A program made the position numbers and the translations under genes. The notes below the pieces were generated by a model. That model was not told the DNA's origin. It saw only the letters and a list, made by a program, of their open reading frames with translations, and did no database searches. This document shows, one piece after another, positions 1-13,800 of a stretch of 45,935 nucleotides of DNA (the stretch's first letter is position 1; every line of letters starts with the position of its first letter). The DNA is from Chloromonas sp. AAM2. Taxonomy: Eukaryota; Chlorophyta; Chlorophyceae; Chlamydomonadales; Chlamydomonadaceae. The stretch lies in contig QAXH01005395.1 of the NCBI GenBank assembly GCA_004335635.1, forward strand, positions 29,730 through 75,664, read 5' to 3'.

Positions 1-1843
1 GGGGGGAGGTGTTCATATCACCAGGGCCGCATGGCAGCTGGACGGAGGGCGCGCCTGGAAAACCGTGCAAGAAGCGTCAAGTGTGAGTGGCTTTGAATCC
101 CACATTTGCAAGAGAGCGGCGATGGTCCACATACTTACAGGAAATAGCCTTCAAGGGGTCTATTGTCGTACACTGGGCATCGCGCCCTAGGCACTCGGCC
201 TATCAACAGTCAGGGGTTAGCCACATGACCCACTTGCTGATGTGTACCCAGCTTGCAGCACGCATGCCCACACGTGCAGGGCGGGCTTCTAGACCAGCCT
301 CAAACACGTTGTGCACAAAGCATCTGAACCCAGACACTCAACCTAACCACAATCACAAGTTTAGCAAGTTTATGAATCCGTTGCTGACCCACACCAAACT
401 CACACCGTGTCCAGACAATCCTTGCTAACCCATGCTAGCCCTAAGCCCTAAGCCAGACCACACAGCGTGCATGCCGAGACCCTCCAACCTAAACCCTAAA
501 TTACAGCCCTAAGCCCTAGGCAAACTCGCACCGTGGTAGTAGGCTGACCACACAGCATGCAGCTGTGCCCCCAGCAGCGACAGCACCTGCTGGCTGAGCC
601 GCTCCACCCCCTGGAGGCACAACCAGCTGTCGCTCTGCAGCACAGCCTGGAGGATCCTGCACGCAGACAACATGCAAACCCGCATGCATGGAAACGGTGC
701 CATAACACTTTACTAGGTTCTACAGTTGATTCAGAACACACGTGCCTTCAGCCTTGTGTACAATGAGCGGATTGGGTATTCACAAGACGATATGGTCACC
801 ACAGCCATGGTTCACCACAATTATACATACAGGATTGGTCAGGTGTTGTTTTGATGTCATGTATCAGCAAAAAACGGGCTGAGCCTGCAGTTAATGATCG
901 CATTGATACGATGTACAAAGCAACACAGTCACTTTGCTCAGGGCCTGCCTGTCCACTGCATGCAGTAAGCCATGGTACCGTTGGTTAAGCCATGTTAAGC
1001 CATGCGCTGACTCCAAGCATCACATGCGTCACACTTCCTTCTCACACCCACCTTGCAGTGCACATGGGTGTGTCATCCGCCGCCAGGTCACACGTCACAC
1101 TGTGCTTGCCCAGCAGCCGTGAGACAGACTCCACACAGCGTGACCCACACACCTACATACACTCACATACACACAACCATTCAAAATCACGAATACACAA
1201 AATCTCATACAAAGCCACACGGTCAATCAGAATCAATCCTGCACAGTCCCAAACACAAAGCGACACACTCATTTAGAATCACTTATCCAGCGTGTGGCAA
1301 ACACAGTCGCATTCAAGAGGCGGTCACGCGATCACACAGTCAAGCCGCTCCCATGCAAAGACATCCAAACCATATTGCAGTGGCAGAGCAAGAGTAGCCT
1401 GTGCTGTAGACTACACCACCGCACTAGCCAACCACACCCTATTCAGTCCACAAACACTCAACCTACCGTGAAAGGGCTGCATGGTCAGGTGCACCAGGTC
1501 TGCCAGCCACTCACCCGTTTCTTTTGCCTTGACTTGAACAAACGGGTTCAAGCTCAAACGGTTCTCTGGCGTCACTTCCTGACCATTTCCAGATCTAATC
1601 AAGATCCCGGCTCTTGTTCCCAACTCCAATTGGCTCTTGTTCCTGACTCCAGTCCTGGCTCTTGTCATGCTTCATAGTATCATAGCATGCCCTCATCCCT
1701 GGTGTCTACGAGCCCTGTGAGGGGTTGTGGAGCGGCTCTTCTGTTGTCATATATATATATATATATATATGTATGTATCGTCTACCAAGTGTGATATATA
1801 TATACATATATATATAAGTGTGATATATATTATTTATATATAT

Positions 1844-1887
<44 letters not shown>

Positions 1888-4800
1888 ACACTTGGTAGAC
1901 GATACTTGGTAGACGATACACAATACGCGTGATTCCAATCCACAGCCCACCCAGCAGTCAGACACCATTACCTGTGTGGGCTGCATTGACAGATGCACAA
2001 TGGGTGACGTCTGCAGGGCGTTGACTGCTGCCAGCAGGTTGGGGGTGGTGGGGGCCAGCAGGCCCAACTCAGGGGACAGGGAATGGCCCTGGTACTCCCA
2101 ACCATAGGTCAGACGCGCCTGCAAGGAAGAGAGTGAGAGTGAGGGTGAGAGTGGGAGTAAGGGTGAGTGAGAGATCGAGAGGGTAGGAGAAGCAGCGTGA
2201 ATAATGAAAGTGTATCGGTGAGACTGACAATGCATTGTTTCCCGATGCATCAAGTGTGAGTGAGAGAGGGCGTGAAAATGAAAGTGAGAGTGTGAGAGTG
2301 AGTGAGTGAGTGGGAGTGACACGCTGAGACTGGCGACTGCATCAAGGGAGTCTGGCTATCAGTTTGTTGCGCATTGGAAATAATCTGACATAGGGGTGTG
2401 CGAGAGAGTGGCCTGCCTGCATCTGTTCCCTTTTCCCAACCTGACCTTACTCTACTGATTACCAAACAATATAACAAGTAGCAACCCTGACTCAACTCTA
2501 CTCCATCCAACCCGCAACCCAATCACGGGGACCAGAAGCATGACATGCCCAAAGGCCATAACATGCATTGATCAGCCCTAAACTAACCCCAGCTTGCGCA
2601 AAACCGTTACCTGAGCAAATGCGACATACAGGATCTGGTAGTCATGGTCCCAGTAGTGCCTCACGTGCTGAGCCCACTCCCAACAGTCAGGGGAGGACGA
2701 ATCCGACGCTACCAGATTCTCAACCACCTGCGGATGTACATGCGGATGTTCGATTTTTTAAGTACGCGTTTGAAACTAGTGGTCAAGGTATCCCGTAAGG
2801 CAGAAGGTAAAATCAAAATCGCAAACACAATTACAATCACACAAAAAGTCACAGGATTTTAATTCACTTGATCGTTGCACCTTCAGCCACTGCCCCTGAG
2901 CTCTGCACTCAGAAATTTCTCACCAACCGACAAACCAACCAAGCAGCTAACCAACCAGCACACACACCTGGCGATGAGCCACGCCAGCAATGATGAGCGC
3001 TTGCAGAGCATGTACCCCATGCACTCCATTCACTCCATGCCTGCGCCCATGCACACATCCCTCTCCCTCTCCCTCCATGTCGTCATCCATGTCATCGTCA
3101 TGGGTGGCGGACATGACTCGCATCTGCTGGGCCAGGCCTTCAAGCCGCAACACCACCTGCACGTGTGATGTGGCAGCAGGAGTGTGACCTCACACGTGTG
3201 TCAGCTGAGACGAAAGACACTGAGCGGGGTGAAGATGATGGCGATGTGCGGTTACCTGGTCTGCTGCCTGGTGATTTGCTCTGCCTCTGCCACTCTAACA
3301 GTCACGCCGTCCGGTAAGGCCTCTAACAGAGTGATGACAGGACGACGGGCAAGGGTAGCGTAAGGCTTCAATAAAGGCTGGCAGGGTAAGGCTAGGGCAA
3401 GGGTAGTGTAAGGCTTGAATAAAGGCTGGTAGGGTAAGGCTAGGGCAAGGGTAGCGTAAGGCTTCAATAAGGGTTGGTAGGGTAAGGCTAGGGCAAGGGT
3501 AGTGTAAGGCTTCAATAAGGGCTGGTAGGGTAAGGCTAGGGCAAGGGTAGCGTAAGGCTTCAATAAGGGCTGGTAGGGTAAGGCTAGGATGACAACAGAT
3601 AAGCGCTAAACTAAGGCTCGAGCTGTTACCTGGTCTAATAGGTTTCGCAGCGCCATGCGCTCCCCCTCCGCCACCCGTGTCAGTGCGCTGGTCACAGCCT
3701 GAGTCCACACCACCGCGTCCACTAGAAGAGTGACCTGGCTGGGGTACGAGGAAACCCACTGGTCAGCCTGCGGACACACAAGTGTGACGCATGCACGTGA
3801 GGGGGTTTCTTGGTGCACGTGCGCATCACATGATGGCAGTGTTAATGGTGAATGGCCATGCGCATGTTCTTGCGCTCATTGATTACATAACCACCACATC
3901 TGGTTTAACATTGTTGAATTCACAAGGTCCATGGACAAGGTGATGGGTGGGGGTGATTGAGTTGAGGTTAGCTATCCTCTCAAAAGCACTAGATGGGATT
4001 ATTGCTTGTTCACACAGCACCAGAACCCTCTTACATAACTGGCGCCGCAATCTCGAACCTAGTAGTCCTCACTAGCTAAGCATTATTAAATGATATCCAG
4101 CTGGATATCACCATGCCCAAACCCTAGTGTCCACCACTAACCTGACAATGTCCACACGCTTGAATGCACTGCAGCATGTGATGCCGCAGGCTTAGCTTCA
4201 GGGCAGCTTCCAGGTCGGACAGGACACGTGACAGGAGGGTGCCGCGTGAAACGGTCAGCTCCGGGACCAGGGCCATGGTTTCGCCGTGGCTGCCGGTAAC
4301 CGCCACAACTACCTGACACATTGTGGGATAGATAGCGCAAGTGAAGGAATGAACACATGTGTCCGTTAACCACCTTCAACCAACCAGGTGACCATCAACC
4401 AAGTCGTTTGTCATCACCTAGTGGCTTGTGCGGTGCTGTCAGTAACAGATGGTGTACCAGTATCAAGTCGCGTCTCATGGCTCGCTAGCATTCGCGCTCA
4501 GCGCATGTAGCAGCCCCTGATGGGATCAATACATGCACATACATATGTGTGCACGGCAACATGTTTATACACTACGGCTTTGCTGCTATTCATTCTCCAC
4601 CACCTAGCTTGTTGTGTGTTGTTGCAGCAATAAGAGTGTCAGACCAAGTGTTAGCTGCTGTATGCTGTTACACCCTTACCTGAGCCGTCACGTGACTGGC
4701 CCTGTCACTGTTAGGGTGGTTATCAGGGCTGATTGAGCCCCACGTGAGGTGGCTCCTGTCGGTTGCCAGGGGCGAGGGCGGGCAGTCGTCCTGGCTTGGA

Positions 4801-7800
4801 GGGCACCGGTCCGGCCGGGACACGTGCACGCACTGAAGCCCTGTGTATCACGTGTTCAGTTATGTTGGTTGGTTGTGCATTTTGTCACTTACAAGGGCTC
4901 AAAAGCGCTCAAGCCCTGTTTTTCGATAGGATTCAATCTGTTATGGGTTCATTCGTTGGAGCCATGTGAAGCTTCATTGGGCATTGGGAGAGAAGCGCAT
5001 GGGTGTAGTGTTGAGCATGGCTAAGGCATGGTTGGGGCATGGTTATGGTCGCGACGATCAAGAAGACCAGGTACAGACACATGCTAGTTGAACGTTTCCA
5101 CCCTCATCTAACGCACGCTAGCGCCTGGCCTGATTCCGTACAAGTAGCCTGAAGAGATCTTAAAGGCCAATCGCCAGGCCAATCCGACGGCTTTTGCAAG
5201 AACGCCCATGATTTTGCGTAACTGTGCGTGGCTGTAACTGCCATACCTGAAAAGCACGTGTCCAGCAGTTGCCTGGGCAACGCCCCCAGATTCCCCTGGG
5301 CCGCCGCCACCCCCTCTAACAGCACGTGGTCGGGTACAAAGGTGGCACGTGGGTAGTTACTGCGCACATGGGCGAGCATGGGGCCGGACGCCATGCGCTG
5401 GACCTGCAATGGGGGGGGGGACGGCAGTTAGAGCACAACCGATCGCACACCAATGACAGGCATGACAGGGTTAGTGTTACTCATGGCTTCACCATATCTT
5501 GCACCAGTTTGAGCCAGCACTTGCTTCTAGGGACCACCAGCCTAGGGGCCACCAGCCTAGCCGTACCCTACCGTATCCCCACCCTTGTGCTAGCCTTACC
5601 CTAGCCTTACCCTAGCCTTAACCTGCCCTTAACCTACCCTTAACTTACCCTTACCCTAGCCTTACCCTAGCCTTACCCTAGGCTTACCCTAGGCTTGCCT
5701 TATTCCCTGGCCCTGACCTACCTCCACCAGCGAGTCCCGTAATGCCAGCAGGTCCGGCATCACGTGACTGAGCGTTACGATGGCAGGTGAGTCACGTGCT
5801 GTGAGGGTGTACTTGCGCCACACGCCCAGGAGCGGCTCCAGGGCAGAAACCGCTGAACCTGAAACAAGCGGGAAGACGCACCGGGCACCGCCAGTCACTG
5901 GCTGAATCACAGGCATAGGGTTTGACCACAAGGAGGAAGGTTCAGCCGCACTCAAAACGAAAAACAAGACCAAAGGTCCCATCGATTGCTGCCATTGCAG
6001 AGTGACTTGGTTATCAGTTACATCGAGACAGAGTCAGAGCTCAGACCAAGACCTAATCAATACATACATGTGTGTATTACCAACCAATCTGAACCAGCCC
6101 AGACGAAGCGCCAGTCATGCCTCACACCTGCTGCTGCGTGTGCCTCCGGCGAGTCCAGGAGCACTGACAGGAAGCCCCAACGCTCCTGGCATGTCAGGGC
6201 AGCCTGGAGACAGAAGCAGCAGGAAGGAAAACAACGTCATGGTCCTGACTTATGAGTATGGTATCGCAGCAAAGACAGGGTAGCGTTACAACAGGCGTGT
6301 GTTGGTCCCAAGCTAACCTCTCCCGTCCACCCATGTGTTAGCAGACATTCTTATAAACCAACAGATTTTGAACTTGCCCTACAGACATTCTTTACATGCC
6401 AAGATCAAACCCTAGTTGAATCCGCTGGCACCAGGGTGTCAAGCTGTGTCAATACACTTTAGACTTCGCAGTGTTGACATGGACTAGAGTATTCTAGGAC
6501 TTCCGACAAGAACATTCTGGACGCTTTCTTGAAGTTCATGGAACCCACCACTGTGGGAACCCACTGAATTGGGCAATTGAAGTGTGACCCCCTTTCTCTT
6601 GTATGTGTAAGACCCTTTGTTGCGTGACAAGTGTTGGACCTTTTCCTTTTCAAATATAAATACTGAACATCATTCAGGAAACGATGTTTAAGAGTACACT
6701 CTGTATACACACGAGAACTGGAGCTACTGCAACAGCAGACGCACAACCTTACAGTCCAAGCCAAACCTTGGTTTAGTTGAGTTTTAGCTCAGCTTATCCT
6801 CTCCTGCACCCGGGTCTGCAGCTGAGCCAGTAGCTGGTACTCCCTCATGACTCCTGGCCTTGGACTTTGCAGACAGACACAGAACTCTACAGAACTTGAT
6901 ATTTTCTTCCAGACTAGTTCAAGCCCACCCCTAGTCAGTCTGACCTGCACCAGACGCCCAAGCTGTGCCAGCAGCTGTTCCACCAGCTCGTACTCCCTCA
7001 TGACTCCTGGCCAGCTAGGGGAGGCACGCACACAGTCCAGTACTGATTGAAGCTGGGACAGCTCCTGCATCACCTGCACAGTGCCAAACCAGATGTAACA
7101 CGTGAGATTCTACCGCACACCTCTGCACTGATAGTGTTACAGGGTTCGATGAGGCTGCCAATGTTAGTCCACTTGGCACAGAGCACGAGCGGAGCTGCAT
7201 GGCCAAGAGCTATAGCCCGAGAGGGTCTGCCCAGCGAGGGCAAGAACGGGAGTGGGAACCTTGAGCACCACCCATGCAGCCCACATGCTCACACAGGGGT
7301 TAGCCTCGTCAGGCCCTACCCTACCCTACCCTACCCTACCCTACCCTACCATACCCTACCATACCCTACCATACCCTCACCCCTTTATCTTACCCTCACC
7401 CCTTTCCCCTACCCTATCCTGCCCTGCCCTGCGCCCCTTCCCCCTGGCTTTCACCCACCTCCGAGCCGTTTGTGATGACAAAGGCACCGGCCATGCGCTG
7501 TGCCGCAAAGCACAGCTCGGTGGCCGCCACCCCCAGCCGCGCCTGGACACCCGCCAACTGAACCACCAGCTCGTGCTCTGAGTGGGCCACCTGCGGTCAC
7601 ATGGGGGATGAATGCACTAGACCGAGTCAGGGCAGGGTATACGGGAGGCGGAGGGCAGTCCAAGATGGAACAAATGGTCAAGCTTATTGCCTCATTGACC
7701 ATTGACGGCCAAGGCACCAGCTGTATGCTGGATGCTGTGTGCTGCATTGCATATATACGGCAGCTGGCGCTAGGGTGCGGTGACGTTGCAGGGTGGCCAT

Positions 7801-10800
7801 AATGGCCCAAATAGGACATGCACAGATTGTCACTAAGGAGATGTCAAGTAAGGCAACTGCGCTGCTCAGGCAACCTGCTATTGATGCGATAGGCAGCGAA
7901 GTAACCTACACACTAGAGGTTGAGACCGTTTGTGCATCGTCATGACTGGCTTCTAGTCAGGTGTGGAGAGGTTCTGAATAGTGCAAAGTCCCTTTCCTGC
8001 ACCTTCTACACACACACCTGTACGGCTCGGGTTGCCAGCTTGCGAGTTTCGTCGGTTTCCGTACACCTGGACAAAAGCTGCGCTAGCATAGTCCCTTCGC
8101 AATTGTCACGTTCAGTGCCACTTCCAGAAACGGTTTCTGCATCTACATGCCCCATGTGGCACGGGGATTCTGGTAAATCAGTTGCCACGTGGTGTAATGC
8201 GTACAGATCTCCAGCTGGGATGGGGTAGCGTTCGACCAGTTGAAGTTGAGAAGGGTCAGGAGGGGGATGGGAGTTGCAGGTCTGCATGTGGAAGCGGCGA
8301 TTGTTGAGCAGGGCTAGGCTGTTAGCCTGAGGGCAGAATGGAACGCTGGCTTAGCCAACCACAGTTCAGGTGGCACACTCAGGCACGGACGGAATCTGGA
8401 GGCAGATAGTTGTGTTCTAAAACAGTTTTAGCCATAGCACATCGCTGTTGATGACTGGCATAGACATAAACACAGGCGTCAAGTGGTGGCAGGACAGACA
8501 GGGACTAGTATGATGGAGTAGGCACAGCAGTGGAGATTCTTAGACCGTTACTCACATGCAGCCACGTGAGCAGAATGCTGATGTGGCGGGGCTTGACCGC
8601 ATCATGGGCCAGTGTATGGGCGATCGTCAGCATGTCACGCCACGCACGGACCTGCGAAACCAAAAGTAACACGTGCCTGCCCGTTGGCATATGTGCTGCA
8701 GCTAAACCCCACGTGGTCCCCAGGTGATGTCGATCATCTCACACAGGCATGCGCAGTGTGATGTCAACAAAAAAAAGTGCTAAACCGTCATCAACTCGGG
8801 GAAAGAAGTGTGACCACCCACCTCCAAAGAGTAATGTGCACCGAGCTTGGCCTCCTGGGGTGTGACCGTGGTGGTGCTGGACACGTCATCGTGGATATGA
8901 GCACCCTGCACTTGTGACAGTTGGCAGTTGGCAGTTGTTAGTTGTTCTCAGCTCATGAGCGGTTGCCTATCTGTGTTCCTGCCATGCGTGCTCTCACTCG
9001 CTGCCCAGGCAATGAATACCTGCTGTTACAGGTTCCAACACGGTTCAACACTTTCAGGCTGACATTGGACAAGTCCGACAAGGCACGAATGACAGGAGAC
9101 AGCAGAAATGGGACAGAAAAGTGACGCGCAAACCAATGGTATGGACAGCAGGTACGAGTGGGAGAAACAGTGGGAGAAACGTGCAAAAAGGCGGACAACT
9201 TATCCACTCACTGTAATTAGCGCTACTTCATGTGCAAGGTCCTCCAGGGCTTGACCCACAGGCGACAGCATGGCTTGGGACACGCGGCGGGTGGCGGGCT
9301 GGGCGTACAAACCGTTTAAAACGTCCTCCCATGTGGCCAAAACCGTCCACAGCTGCCGGCGTGACTCCAGGACTGTGCGGGCCACTTCCACCAATCGCTC
9401 TACCGTTGCCAGCAGCTGCAAGAAACGGCCAGCATCAACATGTACAACATGAATTGTAGGTGCAACATGGCTACTGGGGTTTCGATTGTGCATTGATGTT
9501 CGTAACACAGCTTTTGGGTATTTAAGTAAAGCCTCAACCAGACTGATGGACTGTTGTACTGTTTCTGGTTGAGAAGATGGACTGGAGAAGTCCAGTTAGC
9601 TGAGCGGAATGTCCTGTTACACTCACTTGTACAGAACACTCAAGCTAGTGAACCAAACCGGAGTCGTGTAAACTAAACCGGAGTCGTGTAAACCAAACCG
9701 GAGTCGTGTAAGGCTTGCTAGCGGTTGCGCTTGGTCGTGACTCCCCCTATTGTAATCTGTATTCTGTGTCTATGATGCCCCCTTCCGTGTGTGCAAACGC
9801 ACTACATGCTTTGACGGTATTGACATTACGCGCTGGGACAGTATTGGCATCAAAGCTTGGGCTAATCTCACTTGTGTGACCGAGGGATGCGTCAGGAGCT
9901 TGGCCCAGGCAGTGCACCGGGCAGCCTGCAGGGGAGACAGCCAGGGCAGGCAGTACAAGTTTTTGCAACACCCAGTTGAATGCAAGCAGTTCTGCCCATC
10001 CCAGCCTGACGCCAAACCTGGTAATGTCATCTCCATGAACACTATAGCCCTAGCCTACCGTACCCTGACCGCACCTGCATGAGAAGATCGTCCATTTGTG
10101 CATGTGCACCATCCAGAACAGCCGTCACTTCCGCACTGCGACTGCCCAGATTGGCGGGGGGACCGAGACGCAGTTGGGTCAAGAGACGAAGAAGGTCCGA
10201 CTCCATCTGCAGGCGAAAACGGCCAGAAACGTCAGAATACTGTGGCTCCATGATGAGCCATTAGGGCAGTGGTCAAGCAAGACAACAAGCAGAACCAATG
10301 AAGTCGGTCGCACGATGTATCACGACGTTTAGTGCCACCAACTGACAGAAACGGACAATAAGCCGTTTCTTACCTGCAGTAGGTTGTTTTTGAGGTGGTT
10401 TGTCATGAGTGCTGACGAGTGTTGGAAGAACTCCGCTGCCGCCGCCGCCTCGTCAGCATACCTGGAATCCTCAGCCTGGACCTGAGCATGACACGAGCAC
10501 GTGCATCACGCACACCGTCATTGCATGGCTGTTTGCGCCACACACACGTCATACTCATACCACATACCACAAGGTGCATCACACAAATGCCACACATAAT
10601 GTCTTCCTGCTGCTGGTCTGCTGCTGGTCTGGTAATCACAACGTGTGATAAATTCTCCAAAACAGAGAATTGGCTTACGGCATGCAGAAGCAGATGCACA
10701 ACTGACGTCACACTTCCGTCCCTCACTCCTCCCTCACCTGTTTCCACATCAGGTGCACAGGCCTGGCCTCCCTCACACTGATGGTCACACTGGGCAATGT

Positions 10801-13800
10801 CACACTTCCATCCCCTGGGGTGTCCGGTCTCTCCCCCTGCTTAGGCTCGGGCTCATCGGCCTTGGGAACAGCCTGCAAGAAACGGTTGGTCAGTTAGCCA
10901 GGTGGTCAGTTGGTCAGTTATCTGGCTTGTGGGTGCAGCTGGGTGGGGCAGGGTTGTGTGAAGATCTGAAGTTGTCTGAGTGATGATTGTGCAGCCTTGG
11001 GCTAACCATGACCGTTCACTGTGATATAATGCGGAACTGATCGTATACTGCTGAGGTCACGTCATGGATTGCCACTAGCATTAGCCTAAGCATGAAAACG
11101 TCATGTTTGTTACGGTGGTTGCATCACTCACTGTCATGATTGTCTGGTAAAGCTGCTGCAGGTGTTCCTGTTGCTGTTTGACCCTGACGCGTTTGAAGCT
11201 GGTCTCGTCGATGTGTGGCCACACCAGCTCCATGTAACTGACAAAGTCAGGCAGCTCGGACGGGCGGTTACGCAGCCTGCATGGCAATGGAAGGCACATG
11301 CGGCCAAATAAAGATGACAATCAAGAAGTACACACAGTGTGATTGTGATGAAGAGCACGCAACAGTATGAGTCATGCAAAACCTGCAACCTTCGGTTAGC
11401 GGTACTCTTGCCGTGCCTTGAACGTGTTGTGGTCCTATCTCAGTGAAAGGCGCATACACAGCAAAGTTTGACCACTAATCAAGCATAAGAACAAACCAAA
11501 ACCTCAACAAAGACAATAACCTTACCCTAGCCTTACCCTCTAGCCCTTACCTATCTATGTACCGTGCCAAACGCGCCAGTAGCTCCTTCTGCAGTCCAAT
11601 CATCAGCGCAGCCAGCCCCCCCATCATGCTGCTGTAAGTGCTGACCAGGGGGGGCAGCAGGCAGTCACGCGTGGCGGAGAGGTCGAAGTGCAGGAGGCCG
11701 AACTCAGAGGTGGGGCTGCACCGTGATAAGTCCTCCAACCAAGCGCGAACCAACTGTAAGAAAAAGCAGAAAAAGTGTAAGCTGCAAGTGTGTGTGTGGC
11801 GCTTGTAGGGGGATTAAGATGATGTCGAGGTGCAAGGCTTAGACGGTGGTTCAAGGGAAGATGGGTTAAAGGTTCGAGTGCCAAGCCACTGGTGAATGGC
11901 GGGGGCGGCTTGCCGCTTGGATACGATTGTGGAGTATAGATTACATCAGGGGGGCTCACATGCACCATGCAAGAGACGAGGCTGGACACCGTCCTGGCCA
12001 ACCCTGAGCAACAGACAAAAACGATTTGAGCTGAAAGATAAGAGACCAAAGCCGTCCCCTGACTTAGACAAGCACACCACCCCAGGGCAAAAGCGGAATT
12101 GCGTGGCGTGCACCGGCATGCACTGGAAAACACAATTCAAGCCCAAGCAAGTCAAAACCGCCCGTCTACCTGCAAATCCCCCTGCAGTTTTTCCGGCGGG
12201 TGGTGCGCTGCCTGGTAGGTCCGCGCGTCATAGGAGCACACCACCGCCCACTCCAATTGATGGCACACAAAGGGGCGCAGCTGCATGTGGCTCAGCAGGG
12301 CGCAGTACTGCCGGACCACTCGGTCCTCTAACTGATCCTGCGGCCACGTGGGTGGAATAGAAATAAATAAAGTAATGTAAAATAATATAAAATAAAAATA
12401 AAATCGGTGTAGACACGGAAAGGAACGTCACCATGGATACGTCGAGGAGGAGATAAAACGGACGGTTACAATAGCAAAGGCAAACGCTCGGCGAAAGTAA
12501 GAAGACGGGAAACGTCGGATTTGGAGCATTGCAAGCCATGGTGCCAACAGTATCAATGCAACCTCGCCACTATCATCAGTATCAATATCAATAGTGCTGG
12601 TGTTAGTAAACAGGTGTGTTGGTCAATAGCATAAACAGCGTATGTCAGCCTCATTACCAGAGCTGATGCTTATCGAATCGGCCAGAATGCCGAGGTGTCT
12701 TACCTGCAGTTTTGTACGAGCACAACATCAGCAAGCGCACCCTGCTGTCTGGTTAATTACCGTCAATCTGACAAGCTTGAGAACTCTAGACTCAAACGCA
12801 AGATGTGGTCTTACCTGCAGCAGTTGCACCTGCAGCATGCTGCGGAGGTGATCCAAAATCAGCCCTGTCCGTCCCCCTCCCCCGCCTCCCGCCGTGCCGC
12901 CCATCCCCCCTGTCATGGTGCTGCTAGTGTGGGGCCTCCCCCCTTCCCCCTCCGTCCAAATCCCCGCTCCTCCCGCCCCCGGAATTTTCCCCATGAGCTG
13001 CATCTGCTGTGGCTGGTATGGCACTCTTCCGCCACTGGCACCCACGTGAAAGCCGTTACTACCGTTACCGCCGTTATCAGGCGTCACGTGGGGCTCCTTG
13101 AGCATGGCAGCAGCAGCGGCTGTGTTTCCAAAAAGCTGCTTTGCCAGATTTCGGATTTCTGGGTGGTTGGTGACTCCTAGCGATGCCTGCGCTATCACGG
13201 CTAGGGTTTCACGAACCACGTCAAGAACAGTGCTGACCACCTGCGACAACCGGCCAACATGATGTCAGTTAGCGGAGGGCAGAGTTTATGTTAGGGTTGG
13301 GTAGGGTAAGGCCAGGCACAGTCCCAAATCCCAAGAGTATTATGTAACATATTGGTATATACTCTTTACTATTATTACCTCTTTTACTAAAACTACCTCA
13401 CAATAACATCATACTCTTTATTATTATTGCCTCATCACCTCTATTATTACCCCATATGTACCATGTATCGTGTCATGATAACCCAAGGGATGAACCGACT
13501 TTGAAAGCAACCTGAAACAAGCTGAACTCAACCTGGCAACAGACTGGTTAGGTAATTCAACTGAACAGTTTACTGTCAGGCAGTAAGCTAACCAACAGGA
13601 ATTACAGAACTGGCCATAGAAAGGAAATTCAAGGTCAGCTTGGGAACAGATTAGTGCAACGGGATTCAAAAGCTAGCCAGCCATTGTACCTACCAAGTCC
13701 TGGTCCACCCATGTCAACACGCTTCACCGTACTGGCCTCATATAAAGGAAATGAGTGCAACAAATTCAACCGCTTACCAACAGCTCTGCACACACACACA

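Noticed and set aside
1706..2522. Several minus- and plus-strand ORFs rich in Ile/Tyr or Ser/His/Leu
   Set aside because: They are translations of the (AT)n palindrome and the GTGAGA microsatellite. The only coding part is dynein exon 1972-2118.
3252..3759. Overlapping 103- and 154-codon ORFs with a 16-residue repeat
   Set aside because: They come from a 48-bp minisatellite that happens to be a multiple of three. Neither repeat frame shows dynein similarity, and the flanking real exon is in another frame.
6793..6868. Additional dynein exon downstream of 6945-7073
   Set aside because: It is similar to the neighbouring exon but has no GT donor, so it is treated as a decayed duplicate.
5530..7425. 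Telomere or subtelomere, from CCCTA-type arrays
   Set aside because: The arrays are short, degenerate, interstitial and lie inside introns of one gene. No long uniform CCCTAAA run is present.
12690..12730. CTGCAG|GTAAGAC donor resembling the donor at 12815
   Set aside because: It is a tempting extra exon end. No acceptor with an open, phase-compatible frame is visible upstream, and exons 12815-13240 and 12170-12337 already join in phase.
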